NCBI GenBank assembly: GCA_037893225.1
Contig: JAZGUH010000113.1
Location: forward strand, 1,116,001 to 1,180,000
DNA: 64,000 nucleotides
Origin: Hippasteria phrygiana
Taxonomy: Eukaryota > Echinodermata > Asteroidea > Valvatida > Goniasteridae
Direction: 5' to 3'
Every line of letters begins with the position of its first letter. The stretch's first letter is position 1. Both the position numbers and the translations under genes were made by a program. Under the pieces are notes generated by a model. That model saw nothing but the letters and a program-made list of their open reading frames with translations, was not told where the DNA came from and did no database searches. Below, in pieces: positions 1-13,204 of this stretch.

Positions 1-2315
1 TACATGTACATGTAAGCACAACTCGTGGGAAGAATTTGGTAACGATCAACAGTGTATGCGGCTAGGGTACAGAGATGAAGTGCTTATGATTAAGCCAAAT
101 TCTGACTACATTCGTAGAACTTTGCTGCCTTATGCGTGCCAATCATCTAGCAACCACAATGGTGGCAGATCTGTAATCCAAGTTATTAAAAAAAACTAGC
201 CCACTGTGTAAAAAAGTCACTAGACCCCCGGACTACATAGTTCGGTTGAGAGTTTACAAGACCAACGCTGAAATCACTGGACTCGATCCAGCGGTCCCAC
301 TGTGAACCAAGTAACAATGGATTTAGTACCAAGTAACAATGGATGTTCATTGTTAGTACACCGTTTTTCTTTTGTGAGATGTTCACAGTGTCGAGTGGAT
401 ATTTCAAGCCCTGATGCTAATTTGTTTTTATAATGCATTGTAATGTTCTAGACCATTGAAAAATTTAGTACAAGACAAGTTCATTCAACAAAAAAATTTC
501 TCCATTATTCAAAGTTTTCAAAGCAAATTTACTAAAATGAAAACGGCATTCGACTCTTCAAATTTGAAAATTATTACAGTGCTTGTGCACACGAGAGCCT
601 ATCAAAAGCACCATATCCACAGTAGTTGTGGTTCCCATGTGCTATATTTGGGGGCAAGAACCAGACTAATTGTTGTATTCAAATAATTTATCCGCTTAAA
701 AAATACCCATTTCTGACTGACATCATTAAGGGCATGGCAAGCAATTTTTTAAAAATAATAATGAAAGAACATTTATACGTGCTGGTATCCGCCAGAATGA
801 CGCTCAGGGCACAATACAATATAAATCAAAAATCATCTAACCAAACATACTGTACATGTAGCTATCCTGGAATAAGTGGCTCTTAAGAGCAATTTTGAAG
901 TCAGATACTTTAATGCCAATGTCAAAGCTAAAAGGGGAAATTTGTTTGTAGGCGGGGGGTAACGTGGCATGATTTTTTTTACATCCCGAGTCCAGATAAA
1001 TTGTTATAGCATATATAGAAACATCAAAATCTTAGGAATCCATCGTTACTTCAGACACAAAATTTCCTTGTATATTTTTTACTTTATACATGTACATGTA
1101 TCGTGTGTAATATTCAACATAGATCAACATCTGAGAATACAAAGTTAAAACACACATGGCTAACAATTCAGTTTGAGATCAACATCATCATGCCATGGGC
1201 ATGACAATGCAGTAATGCAGACATTTTTTAAGCTTACCTCCTGGACTTCAGTTTCCCTGTAGATCAAAGTAGTGTGAAGAAGACATCACATGAAAGAACA
1301 AAAAATCCAAAACGTAATTTGTTAAAAGAGCACTGCAATCGGTGAGACAAGAAAACCAAGACTGATTACCAAATTCTCAAAGTACATGGCAGGTACATCT
1401 TATAGTACATGGATGGTGTGGCCTAGTCATCAGGTCTACATTTTGTGTGGAAATAAACCAGTTACATACAAGAACATCCAGTAGCTTTCTGCAAATTGCT
1501 AAATCTGTGTCAACTACCAGTACAATGCAATGTACCATCTTCATATTGTAGATTTTTAGCTTTTGACAAAGGATGAGTACATGTAGTGGAATTAAAAAAG
1601 AAATTTAACGTACATAAGCACCTGAATAGATCTCTTGACTTATTTTTTAATAGCAGCAAAGCAACGTCCTCCAACAATTTTACAATGCACAAAATGCTGA
1701 GTTGACATTGCAATTCTCTAGTATGGGCACGTGTGCTACAGGTCACTGATGAAAAAGCAAACAGAGGTTTACAATGTGAAAAACAATGCACCTACGTGTA
1801 CATGTACATGTAGTACATGTAGTACATGTACCACAAGATAGCAATAATGTGACTTTAAAAGAACTCCACGTATGCCTGTTGAGTACATGTACATGTTATG
1901 CAGACTAATTCCTGTGTTTTTTACATGTGCCTGTATTTCAAAGGACAAAATTATCAACATATTAAATTTAAGAACAAAAACATTCAAATCATAACCATGT
2001 CTAGTCTAAGTAATATCTATACATCATTTAATGACAATTACCAATAAGTCTAAAAAATGCCAAAGAGACTGCATAACTAAGTAGGGAAACGATATTGCTA
2101 CTGAAACCTACATGTACTATGAGTGACTGTTGTCATGGTTGTGCATTGGATAAATTCCCCAAAATAGCCCCTCGAGGTACATGTATTGACATCCCACTGA
2201 CTGTTTACCATATTACATTCTGGAAGCCATGTGGAGATCATGTTGAAAGCCAACACATGTTCTGGCTCCACCTTTAAAATGCAGATTGTTTGTAGATGTT
2301 CCAAGTAAATTTTTT
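1..2315. other. No gene recognised; AT-rich DNA with TACATGTA repeats
   Basis: Only short ORFs are present and none resembles a known protein. The stretch contains several runs of the self-complementary motif TACATGTACATGTA (for example at the very start and around 1796-1830), which recurs across the whole window. I see no RNA gene, paired splice sites or long inverted repeats here. Confidence 0.6.
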
Positions 2316-3255
2316 TCAAGTCAAGTCACAAGTCATTTTTTTTCATCACTGTAAACGTATGCATGTGCCGCATGGAGCGTTGCATCTAATTCGTGAAAAA
2401 ATATATGTTTAAAAACTTTAAATACTTTTCAGAGTGTGTTTTGAGGTGGCGGACGAAATTAGACGCTGTCGAAGAGGCACATGTTTTGCACACTGCGCTT
2501 CTTTTCGTGACCGTAACTTCCGTAATCTCGATATCCAAACGATACGACTTTCGGAGTGGAAGTCGGCATGGCCTCGCAAAGTTCAGCTTAAATAGACCCG
2601 TACGGATAGACCTGTGCAGTGTATGTAAGGTATATGCTGCACTGCATGCATAGCACGCTAGCGGATTATGCATGCATATCGGACGTAGGGAGAAATTGCG
2701 TCGAATAAGCAGTTCAAATGATTCAACTCAGATCAACAGATTCGAAAACAGAAATTTCTTTCATAATCATTTAGCTACATGTACATGTACATGTGTAACA
2801 AAATAAACTAAACAAGGATTAAACATGTTTTAAGTTTTATCTTGAGATTATTTTCTCTACAAATGACAGTTCTTACTACTTTATCAATAGTTTTACCGGT
2901 ACTTTAACCTCTTTTCCAGTTGCTTCTATACATTAGTTCTTTTATGCCCATAGCGTTATAGCAACACACGTCCAGCTTTTTCATAAAACAGCTTGTTTAA
3001 ATAATACCGCTTGGTCGCTCAACAGCGCGCGCTGTATGCATGCTACATTCCTCCATGGTTTAGGTAAGTAATCTTAAATAAAAATACCGACCGAAATATT
3101 TTTGTTAGAAACTGGTTAATGTTGGCAAGTCAATTCTTGTTCAAGTCAAGTCTCAAGCAATTTTTTTTGCAAGTCAAGTCAAGTCGCAAGTAAAAAAAAA
3201 AATTGCGACTCCTATCGGACTCTAGTCCAAGTCACTGACTTGAGTCAACAACTCT
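2316..3255. repeat. Region bounded by CAAGTC-type short repeats
   Basis: Clusters of CAAGTCAAGTC occur at about 2318-2335 and again at 3124-3250, the second next to poly-A/T runs. The intervening 0.8 kb holds no recognisable gene; ORFs on both strands at 2386-2673 look like shadows of one another. The two clusters may be the ends of one dispersed repeat, but I could not define termini or a target duplication. Confidence 0.35.
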
Positions 3256-3563
3256 GTTATTACATTAACCTACCATTGGTGCCCAACTGGAACCCACATT
3301 TGTACTGTCCTGGTGTTTGTTGTATGCTACACATATCTTCATGCAACAGTTGACATGTTCAAGTTATATGTACCCACTCTGCAAAAAGGGCAAATATGTT
3401 GCAACATTTGAAACTAGTGGTTTCTATATATACATTATGTAGATGGAAAGGCCATTATGGTATATGTCTGAGGCCTGTAGCATTTTGCATTCGCGAGATA
3501 TTTTGAAATTTGCATGTTTGTTTTCAGGAATTTCTTGAAATGACTTAAGGAGAAACAAGCCAT

Positions 3564-3784
3564 TTAACCCCTTGGGCATGGTATTTTACGGGAGACGTCA
3601 GGGTGTTGCAGCGGTTCTGGCAGCCAAATCGAACCACTACAATGTGTTTGTGCAGTCAAGCATGACAAACAATAATCCAACAATGGATTGAAACTGCACA
3701 AATGGCGGCCAATGGCGTCATCCGGCCTGGTGGCACCTTTTTTTTTTTAACGCCATATGGCGTCATCCGTACGCAAGGGGTTAA
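3564..3784 (-). mobile_element. TTAA-flanked MITE, copy 1 (piggyBac type)
   Basis: First of five copies of a ~205-220 bp element in this window. It is flanked by TTAA on both sides and ends in CCCCTTG... / ...CAAGGGG. Shared internal blocks are CCCGTAAAATAC, GACGTCTCCCGT, ACTGCACAAACACATTGTAG and ATCCATTGTTGGATTATTG. TTAA target sites and CCC-beginning TIRs fit piggyBac-derived MITEs; no transposase is encoded. This copy is inverted relative to the other four. Confidence 0.8.
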
Positions 3785-4340
3785 AAAAACAAAAAGCAAA
3801 GCAATAGATTGAAGCACTTGACACAAACACATTCTTTTTCCAACGTTATTCACTTAAATCAAAGATTTTCGTTATGAACTGGGACAATATAGGTATCAAA
3901 GATGCAAAAAAATCCCTCCCTTAAAAAAAATCCCTTGTTTGAATATTTTTTCACTTTCTTCACATAAAACAGCCCATTATGCGTAAAAGCATACAGCGAC
4001 TTTAATATGTGCCCTTTTTGCAGAGCGGGACACATATGTTTATCTAAAGAATACCGCAATCTGTACATCATGCAATGCATGACCTGATCATGACATTATG
4101 CAGTAGTCTAAAATGACTTGTTTTTATAACAGGAAAACCTAAACCTTTTGTTCTAATTTGCTTGCACTGTACATTTGTATGCGGACTCGTAACTCACAAG
4201 TAACCACCTAGTATCCCAAGTTTAATGCAAGATTTCTAAATTTTGATTCCATATTCATGAGTACATTAGTTATAAATTCTTTCATTTTATGTAATTAAAC
4301 CAAGCTGTAGTTAAACCCTAACAGTCCTGAATCCTCCAAT

Positions 4341-4552
4341 TTGAACCCCTTGCATACGGATGACGCCATATGGCATCAAAAAAAAAGTGCCACCAGGCCG
4401 GATGACGCTATTGGCCGCCGTTTCAATCCATTGTTGGATTATTGTTTATGTCATGCTTGACTGCACAAACATATTGTAGCGGTTCGATTTGGCTGCCAGA
4501 ACTGCTGCAACACCCAGACGTCTTCCGTAAAATACTGTGCCCATGGGGTTAA
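4341..4552 (+). mobile_element. TTAA-flanked MITE, copy 2 (piggyBac type)
   Basis: Same family as the element at 3564-3784, here in opposite orientation about 0.6 kb away. The left target site has decayed to TTGA, while the right is TTAA. The block around ATCCATTGTTGGATTATTG is retained. Non-coding. Confidence 0.75.
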
Positions 4553-4685
4553 TATGATTTTCCACACACCCTAGGGAGTTAGGGTCATTTGTGTGCCAAA
4601 GCAAACTTTTCTTTTGACAGCAGCCACATTGCAGAGTTTGTGTTATAGACAGGCATGGTCATGTACTTGAAGATAGACATGGAAC

Positions 4686-5399
4686 AGGTCATGCTATTTA
4701 ACGTCAACAAGCGTCAACAAAGCGTCAACAAATTAACCCTAACCCCTTGGGTAATTTTACTAGAAAGTATCCTGAATCCGCCAAAATCCACCTATTTTGT
4801 CATGCACAAAAAAGTTGGTTTTGGTGAACGCTCAATATGGAGGTATCCTGAATCCTTCAAAATCCTGCAGTACCGCTAGGCTTACAATCCTCACTCCATC
4901 AAAATCCAACAGTTTTCAATATGGACGTATCCTGAATCTGCTGAAATTCTCCAAAACAGGGGTATGGTATAGATGGATTCAGGTAGGTTAGGGTTAAATA
5001 TGAAAGTTTAGGCGTAAACAACTATTTCACAATGTCATTTATTTCCAAACAGTCATATTAAGTATATTAACATATTTCAAAACCTTGTCAATGTGTGAAA
5101 TAATATGCAAAAACTTAACTCGCGACGGTACCGTTTCGTGCAGCCTCACTGACTGCCATCTTGTTTGTGCTGGACCACTCCACTTTTTGTATAGGTTATA
5201 GGGGAGTTCCAAAATTTTGTTTCTTTCGTATGGTGTTTCGTCGGTGAAATTCCTTCAATTTTCTTACAAAACAATTTTCTGAGTCATAGAAATTGTGTGA
5301 CATAGATTTGGAAGTTGGAAAGTACACCTATAATTTGTTGACACTTTGTTGAAGCTGGTTGTCTTTGTTGATGCTTGTTGACGCTAAACAGCATGACCC
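4686..5399. mobile_element. Foldback element with GCGTCAACAA-repeat arms and 9 bp TSD
   Basis: The left end reads GGTCATGCTATTTAACGTC followed by tandem GCGTCAACAA units. The right end is its inverted counterpart: GTCAACAA-type units, then GACGCTAAACAGCATGACC. The 9 bp ACATGGAAC flanks the element directly at 4677-4685 and 5400-5408. Arms are ~60 bp. The 0.6 kb interior has no coding capacity but carries its own repeats of TATCCTGAATC and AATCC(T)CCAAAATCC. The 9 bp duplication fits Mutator-like (MULE) insertion. Class assignment is inference; the inverted and direct repeats are seen directly. Confidence 0.7.
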
Positions 5400-5408
5400 A
5401 CATGGAAC

Positions 5409-7614
5409 TGCATCCCAATCAGGAATAGGGAACACATACCTCCGTCAAGGCATGTACTGTGACTAGCTTCAAGATAACAGCAAACAATTTATCCTTCAGA
5501 ATATCCGTTTTTATAGGCCTATCAGCCAATTCAACTCACCTACATCAGTAGAACTTGGAAGAACCAGCTTTTTATTTCAACTTTAAAAACAGTTCATTGA
5601 ACAAAAATAATATAAAAAGGATGCTGTGTCCATGCTCTTTTGGGCGTGACACCTAAAAAAAATTTTTTTTAATTGAATATCATTTGCTATTTTTGTTTGC
5701 ATAAGATACATGTACATTATGAAATTTCTAATGAGACATTCCACAAAACATTTGATCGAAGATTAGTGTGTAGTAAGCATATGTTTTAGTTTGTTTTTGT
5801 TTTTCATTCAAAAATAGTTTTCGTCCATTATTTGCTTGTAGGAGGAAACCCACAACATTTAAATTTTCAGCCAGAGCACGGACATTACGGATTAAAAAAT
5901 ATTCCAGAGAGAATTTGTGGAGTATTATTCCCATTTTTGTAGGCAATGGGTACACTATCAAAACACAATGGATGCTGACTTCATTGTGCATGTACATTTG
6001 TACCTCATCATGGTACAATCACACAACCTTGAAGCTACATTTTCTTCCCAAGCACTCATCACTTCCACTATGTGAAGTTGCAATGTCATGTGCATTGAAC
6101 ATCATGCATGCCATTTACTCGGTACCCCATGCATACAACCCATGCTCCGAGTCTGACCATCATGATACATACTGTATGCACACTTCCCCAATCATGATTT
6201 GCATAACCATGTTCAAATCTTACCGCTGACGAGTTTCAATTAAGACAGCGCTGGGCCAGCACGTTGTAAAAGCAAACGAATATACCGAAAGCACACTCCA
6301 ACAATGAACCGTAGTCCGACATGGTGACATGCATACACAGCACACACCACACACCACGTAGAGATAACACGCTCCACGATGGCTCCACATGACCCCGTGT
6401 CCGCCATCTTGATTTATCCACAGAGCCCATACAAATTACGCGTAAAATGGCGGTCCGTACAGTCGTGTTACAACCACCGCCACTTCATGATTTGTGCCAA
6501 GAAACTTACCCCAATTATGTATCCTCCCAATAACTGCCGATAGTGTAATAGGGAATGTCGAAGCCTAGAAGCCCGTAAGATCAGAACATAGCGATGACAG
6601 GGAAACCCATGGTCTAACGTTAGTATTAACTAGTAATACAACGCCAGCATTTCAGCGGTACATGTACGTAAAAAGGTCGCCTTCGTGCGTCTGTAAATCA
6701 TTTCAAGGCTGAATGACCTTTGGTGGATTGGTCTAAATACGGAGGCACTTGATAAATAAGCCATCCTATGTGCTTCTTTTCCTTTGGTTTATAATAATTA
6801 CGAACACAGAGCCATGTTACGAACCCGTAAATTTCACCAGAATATCCCCTACCCACGGAAAATCGCCCAACTTACCTTGTGCGAGACGATTCCGCCGATG
6901 TCCGGCGTGTGATAGACGGCTTCTGTGGACAATTTTTCACCAGTTACCACAGCAACAGTGACATTTAATAAGTCAATTAATCCCCCCGGGCAATGGTGTG
7001 GATTTAGATGAAAAGTTAATTGAATAAGATTTTTAAAACGTAAAATAACAAGTGCTTGCTTTGTTCTCGAAGTCTGACGATTGTCATGTTTAAGTTGTTC
7101 TGAAGGCTCTTCCTATCCCACATCATACACGACAGACTAGACTCCACACAACTTGGTTTGCAAACCGGCCGGCTCTGGACATGATCATACAAATACCCTA
7201 CCACTTTGGAAGGAATTTCATGAATAAAGTCAAATTAATTTTTAAACATTACAAAGCCAATAATTGATGCTATCACGAGAGACTGCAAATGTATTCCCCC
7301 CAAGACTGCATCTGACAGTTGAGTAAATTCATGAATCTAATCTTTTAACAAGTCAATTAATTTTATCTACATTGTAATATGGGTAACCGTCAAAATGAAT
7401 TTTTTAACTCTCTGGTGTTTACTTGTAAAATGTTTGTCTTTAACATTGTTGTCAACAGTTTAATCATCTATCTGACCTTTTATTTATTCCATCCAATAGC
7501 TGAGCTATCATACACTTTTATATTGTCTTGGTGTATCATATTTATTGAAAGTGTAATGGTGTTCCATACATTTTCCAGAAAGTGTTTTTTCTTTTTTACA
7601 GTGTTACTGCTTAA
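5409..7614. other. No gene recognised; possible CpG-rich promoter-like patch
   Basis: Nothing here translates to a recognisable protein. Around 6395-6470 the sequence is locally richer in CpG and carries CCGCCATCTTG and AAAATGGCGG motifs resembling YY1-type promoter sites, so an unannotated transcription start could lie here. There is no supporting exon that I can identify. Confidence 0.25.
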
Positions 7615-7819
7615 TTAACCCCTTGCATACGGATGACGCCTGTGGGCGCAAAAAAAACAATGACGCCACTGGCCGCTGTTTGTGCAGTTTTAATCCATTG
7701 TTGGATTATTGTTTATGATACGCTTGACTGCACAAACACATTGTAGCGGTTCGATTTGGCTGCCAGAACCGCCGCGACACCCCGACGTCTCCCGTAAAAT
7801 ACTGTGCCCAAGGGGATAA
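7615..7819 (+). mobile_element. TTAA-flanked MITE, copy 3 (piggyBac type)
   Basis: Same family as 3564-3784 and 4341-4552. It starts TTAACCCCTTGCATACGG and ends GTGCCCAAGGGGATAA, the right TTAA having become ATAA. The internal blocks are in the same order. Non-coding. Confidence 0.78.
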
Positions 7820-10097
7820 TTATTAACTGATAAATGGCAAACTGATAAAGTATGCCATCTTTACTACAAGATGTTTTCTCAGTTCTGGTTAAAATTGAAG
7901 AGAAATAGCATTCCTGTAATAATACTACATGTACATCCACAGTAACATCAATAACCATGTTTCCCAGATTAATCCAATTCTGTTATTAAACTTTCTGTAT
8001 TTTATTTTTTAACTGTAGAATCAAATTTGGGCTGTTTTGTGACCATGTTTTGACAAAATCTGGAACATCTTTTTGAAAACTGTCATTTATGTTCAGGTTT
8101 TAATTAGTATCTTATTCATGCCATTATCATTAATGATTTAATTAAGATGAGTTAAACTTCATTATTTGTTGGTAAAAAACACAAGTTATGTTACCCTAAA
8201 TATAATTTGAAGAGACTGTTCCAGTTTCTCTAATAACACTTCATATTCCCTACATGTACAGGTACATGTATGTTCAGTTTGATTTTGGCAAAAACATGCA
8301 AATTCATTGTCAGCAAGATGCACACTTGCTGAACTGTTGTTGATAAATGAAAACCAAAAAAGTCCATTTCTTAACCTGTCAACAGAGCAATGGAAATTAC
8401 AAAGGGCTTAGAACACATGGACAAATTCTGCAGCCCTAAAAAGGAGGGCTATTTATGACATGATTATGACTGAATCTGTTCAGTTTTACATGTTTTTAGA
8501 TTGTTTGCCAATCATATTTTGTTCAAGTTTACTCTCCGAAGTGGATAGACTGCTTATTTTCTGGCCGACTTATTTTCTATTTGCAAGCTTGAGCATTCAT
8601 TATAAAACTCATTTTCAGATCATAACTCAAGCATTAGCATTGTTACATGACCTTTAAACAAATCCTGTTATCAACTATGAGTTTCTAAACCACTACTGAG
8701 ACAGCATGCTCGAATTTCATAAATAATGCAGAGTTAAAAATTAAGTACTCACTCAGTTGGAAATGCTGGATCATATTCATCAGCCATTTCCAAAATATAG
8801 AAAAACTACTTTTTCCGCATTAGTTTTCAAAATTGTGATCATTCACATTTTCAGACCAGCCTTCACAGTCCCCAATACAGCCATGTTGATCCCTTGCACT
8901 CAGCTGTTGACTCAAGGCAAGAGGGATGATGTGGTACAACCTAAACAAAAAAAGTAAGAAACACAGTTTTAGCAAACAGCATTTGTATCTGAATTCTACC
9001 ACTGGTGCACAAGTTGTGCTTTGAGGAAACAAGAAAAATTTTACCCTGAGGAATCGTCTTCGGTTTTCAAAATGATAGATAAAACTTTCAGAGTCATAAT
9101 CAACACCAATCATGCATAACAGTTGAGTTTTTCTACCAGATTGATGCTGATGGGCATGCTTGAGCAAAAATGACACTTCAGCATAAGAAGAAATTCCAGA
9201 AAGTTGAAATGCAAATTTATATAGGAACAGCAGTTGTTTCAGCTTATGAATATTCATTCATTTATGTATGCATGTTTTCAACTTTTAATTGGTTGGTATG
9301 CGTTAAAATTGGTATTCAAGGCAAGTCTTTCAATCATGAACTGTTACTCAAGACTTGGGAACTGGATAAACAATTCCCGGGTTTCAACTCCTGCCCTGCC
9401 TACAGACAGAACTTAAGTTAAAAAATATTTATAATTACACCAGAATCCTCCATACTTATTTATCACCGTTATACACGTAACTCTCTTGACAAGCTTTGCT
9501 CTTTGTGGATCCTCAAATCCCTCCATTTTATTTTTATTTCTTACATCGTGGTTTATCTATTTCTCAATTTATTTTGATGTACATGTATGTCATTCCTGCA
9601 TTATTTGCCTCGATTTGTATTCAATTCAGTTCAACAAAGTGGCTACTGTCAACATAACCTTGAAGGTAAAACATGTACATGTATGCCATGATAATGTAGC
9701 TTTGGTAATGATCCTTTTTTTTTGTTAGTTTCAATATGAAAGCTGTTTATAAAGATGATACCAGTAACTATACTCCTGAGATATATTTCCATCTGAAATG
9801 CAGTCATCTTCGAGAAAATTTAACGAGCAGACTTCCAAAAATGCCATGGCTTATTTTGTTTTACTTTAAAATCAAAACAAACACACGTACAGCACAAAAT
9901 CACTGTTAAAGATTTTTCCCTATTTTCTCATGACTCAGAAGGCGGATTGAGCTCAAACTTTCAGATTTATTATTTCATGCATACATGTATGTTGAGTCCC
10001 GGAAAGTACATGTATGAGCACTACCTGAAACTGTTTCATTCTTGTAATGTAGTTTCATCTAGCGATCATTTTGGACTTACATGTAGTTTCCTTACAA
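7820..10097. other. Mostly no gene; possible minus-strand exons near 8760-9200
   Basis: A 145-codon minus-strand ORF spans 8820-9257. Within it, a downstream donor-like sequence (CTCAGG|GTAAAA, near 9043) and a good acceptor (polypyrimidine tract ending TTTAG, near 8941) suggest it may be part of a spliced gene rather than one exon. A further minus-strand donor-like GTGAGT lies just after a short ORF near 8757. I do not recognise any domain in these translations, and the exon model is speculative. The rest of the stretch is AT-rich and shows nothing. Confidence 0.2.
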
Positions 10098-10213
10098 TAG
10101 AGTACCGAAGTGATGACGTCAATCAATGCAATGTTTGATACCAGAATACATTCTAAACTGCATGTGTTTGGAACCAGTTGCTGCGGCAACTGACGTCAGA
10201 CTTCGGTACTCTA
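10098..10213. mobile_element. TA-flanked MITE with TAGAGTACCGAAGT ends, copy A
   Basis: Terminal inverted repeats TAGAGTACCGAAGT...ACTTCGGTACTCTA enclose TGACGTCA motifs on both sides. Two other copies of different length are at 31317-31470 and 39931-40012. The TA at the ends suggests a Tc1/mariner-type TA target. Non-coding, 116 bp. Confidence 0.75.
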
Positions 10214-10644
10214 TATATCCTGTAATATTACACTGTCAACCACTGTTCATCTTACACTTGCAGGTTTTGGAATTTTTGCCAGCAATTATATAATGGTGAA
10301 AGTTTCATCATGTTAACTGTTTACATAAATTTCCTCCACTCCCCCCCAAAAAAAATTAATACATGTAATTTTTATTTACTCAATCTAACCCACAGAGTGT
10401 TTTTCCAATTTTGATTGGGCTGTCGCAGAAGCCAAGCTTTATGTAGCTCATTTGACAACATGTGCAGAGATGATCATGCCACGATCTCACCAATTATGCC
10501 AGTGTTTATGTTATAGTCAAATGTACTACAGCTTCTGCAACAGCTCATACAAAATTGGAAAAAAGGTGTAATTATACAAATTAACATGACATAACTGTCA
10601 ACTGTTCACACTAGTATAATGTATGCCATAAGCCTTAACGCAAA

Positions 10645-10775
10645 TACTGCCTGGTTAAGGTTGGGTCCACACAATGGTCAAAAGGGATTGTGGGAAGGAG
10701 AAGGGTACAAACATTGCTCCTTTTTCTTTCCTATAATCCCATTTGACCATTTGCGAACTCAACCAGGCGGTGGTA
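10645..10775. mobile_element. Short palindromic MITE, GCCTGGTT family, copy 1
   Basis: Ends TACTGCCTGGTT... / ...AACCAGGCGGTGGTA are inverted, and the interior is also self-complementary (GGGATTGTGGGAAGGA against TCCTATAATCCC). A second copy is at 14182-14302 with the same end and internal motifs. I could not fix a target duplication. Confidence 0.55.
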
Positions 10776-11878
10776 TAAATCATTCGGTAAGCTTGAGCAA
10801 CTCCAGCATTTTTTGGAGCTGACCCCAACTGCAAGCAGGAATCACGATTCCATTCAAAATTAACATTTCCCACAAAACGGTATCAGGGTCGCATGCTCTG
10901 ACTACACGTGGCATCGTGATTGATTCCACGGTCGAAGCAGCCAGCTCTGTGAAGTGCAACATGCCACCTTTTCATGAATCTGCAATTTTAGAATGTTTTT
11001 TTGGTGTCTTACACCACGTTTACACTGGATCCGGCAAAGGTGGATCAGGTTTTGTAGGGTAATAAAACCACAGGGAAGCTTAACCGCAAATAAACTGTGC
11101 CTCGTTTACACTAGATCCCGATCCTCCTTCGATCCACTATTTACAGCAGACGAAAGGTCATTGAGTGTGTACAGTAGCCGACCTTGCATTCATTTTTCAC
11201 GGGCTATAAAAATCAGTGTAAAAATGTAATGTACTTTGTACGTAAATGCTTGCCGTTTGGTTACGATTTTCTTCCATCATTTCTTATTTTTTGTCGCTCT
11301 CATTACGGGATATGGAGATGGATGCTTTCATTACTGCCTTAATCATGTCGGTTCCCCTGATATTATCGTACTTTCGGCATACACATCTTCAGAGAATGGC
11401 CGTCATGGAGATGGTACAAGTCGGGGAAAACGTTGCCTGCACATACCGGTTCCTCCTTGCTTTTTTCTCATTTAAAAGCACCTCCCCCTTTTCTTTATAA
11501 AAAGAACACAAGGTCTGGCCATTTTGGTCACCCAATTGACCTTAACATGTAACAAAGACTGCATATGTATGATTAGCCCCCTCCTAATAAACAACACATT
11601 TACAGTGCAACGCGGTTCCAGATGGGACCAGCGCAGCGTGCGCAGCTCCTCAATTAACAAAAACAAATTCGCAGACTTTCGCATAGGTCTCGCAGAACAG
11701 CAGCTGGACTGGTTCCTCGTCTTTATCGCTAGTAATAGTATGCTATGCTACGCTACGCAATTGTATTGCGGAGCGGAGCCTTACGCAAAGACGAGAACCA
11801 CTCTAAACTTCAGCCTAGTAGTAAGTACTATCGCCATACATGATTTCGCTGCCGTCCGATGATGGCATGGATATGGTT
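10776..11878. other. No gene recognised
   Basis: This stretch contains a repeated CGTTTACACT(G/A)GATC motif at 11020-11145, which may be the remains of another small inverted-repeat element. It also holds ORFs of 60-112 codons with no recognisable domains. Confidence 0.4.
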
Positions 11879-12858
11879 TAGCCCTACAAATAGGGCTGTA
11901 AATGGTTCCTTTTTTAACTTCTGGCTTTTTACTGTCACCATTACAGCCCTACTCCAACGGCCGGCAGCCCTACACGCTGAGTTTTACAACCGGCCGACTT
12001 TGATTTTAAATATCTCCCCAAATTCTTATCGCTGAGCACTTTCATATACATCATTGTATTCCTGAGATGTTGCAATTTCTACAGTATATAACAAGGCTTA
12101 CTAAATGCTGAATTCGTCCGGCTGTGAGGTCTTCAAAAATGACAAATGCTCCAAAACCTTCCAAAACGTCTTTACATGGAGGACGCCATCTTGTATTCAT
12201 CGCTAGGATCGAGAGAAGTCGGGGCACCCGGCGGTTGTAGAAAATGGCCTGTCATGAATTATGCATGAGTATATATGACGCGCGGTTGTTTCGTGAGAAG
12301 TCAGGGCACTGGTCTTGTTATGAATTATGCATAAAACGTCCGCGGATTCGTGTGTGCATACATCCGCGCGACGCCTCATACATAATTCATAACAAGACCA
12401 GTTTCTGCAGCCGCCGAGTATGGTGCCCTGACTTCTCAGGAAACAACCGCGCGTCGTACATGACATGCTATCATGCATAATTCATGACAGACCATTTTCT
12501 ACAACCGCCGGGTGCCCCGACTTCTCTCGATCCTAGCGATGAATACAAGATGGCGTCCTCCATGTAAAGACGTTTTGGAAGGTTTTGGAGCATTTGTCAT
12601 TTTTGAAGACCTCACTGCCGGACGAATTCAGCATTTAGTCAGCCTTGTTATATACTGTAGAAATTGCAACATCTCAGGAATACAATGATGTATATAAAAG
12701 TGTTAAGCCATAAGAATTTGGGAAGATATTTGAAATCAAAGTCGGCCGGTTGTAAAACTCAGCGTGTAGGGCTGCCGTTGGAGTAGGGCTGTGTAATGGT
12801 GAAAGTAAAAAGCCAGAAGTTAAAAAGGGAACAATTTACAGCCCTATTTGTAAGGCTA
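11879..12858. mobile_element. 980 bp near-complete palindrome with 10 bp TSD (foldback/MULE-like)
   Basis: The whole element is two ~480 bp arms in inverted orientation. It begins TAGCCCTACAAATAGGGCTG and ends CAGCCCTATTTGTAAGGCTA. Matching blocks run inwards through CGGCCGACTTTGATTT, CTCCATGTAAAGACG, AGTCGGGGCACCCGGCGGTT and TGAATTATGCAT to a centre near 12345-12375. The direct repeat GGATATGGTT flanks it at 11869-11878 and 12859-12868. The arms differ by scattered substitutions, so they are not an assembly mirror artefact. No transposase is encoded. The 10 bp duplication and very long TIRs suggest a Mutator-like foldback (inference). Confidence 0.8.
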
Positions 12859-13204
12859 GGATATGGTTATACAGGTTGGTTGCGCGGGATTTCGTGAAGT
12901 TGCCGGTCAGAAAAATCACCACAACCAAATTGAAAGATGGAAATAAAGCGTTTTTCGATTGCAAAAGCATGTTTGGAATTCTGGATGGACAGTTGGGATA
13001 AATCATATAATATTAATTGGAAAATGGAAATAATGAAATATTTTGGCGGGGGCTCTGACAGCATGCGGGTGATGGACGGTAAACACATACTTTCATTCTC
13101 ATGGCCTAACCTAGCCCAGTATGGGCTCCCTTCGCGTTGCGAGGGAGTCCAGAATATGAAGCTACTGGAAGTAGTCGAACAAAATTTAAAACAAAATTAC
13201 AATA
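12859..13204. other. No recognised gene; 94-codon ORF of unknown meaning
   Basis: A plus-strand ORF at 12937-13221 runs into the left arm of the next inverted repeat and shows no motif that I recognise. It may be chance. Confidence 0.3.

Noticed and set aside
8820..9257. 145-codon minus-strand ORF as a single-exon gene
   Set aside because: Internal splice-like signals and lack of a domain make a single-exon protein unlikely; reported only as possible exons.
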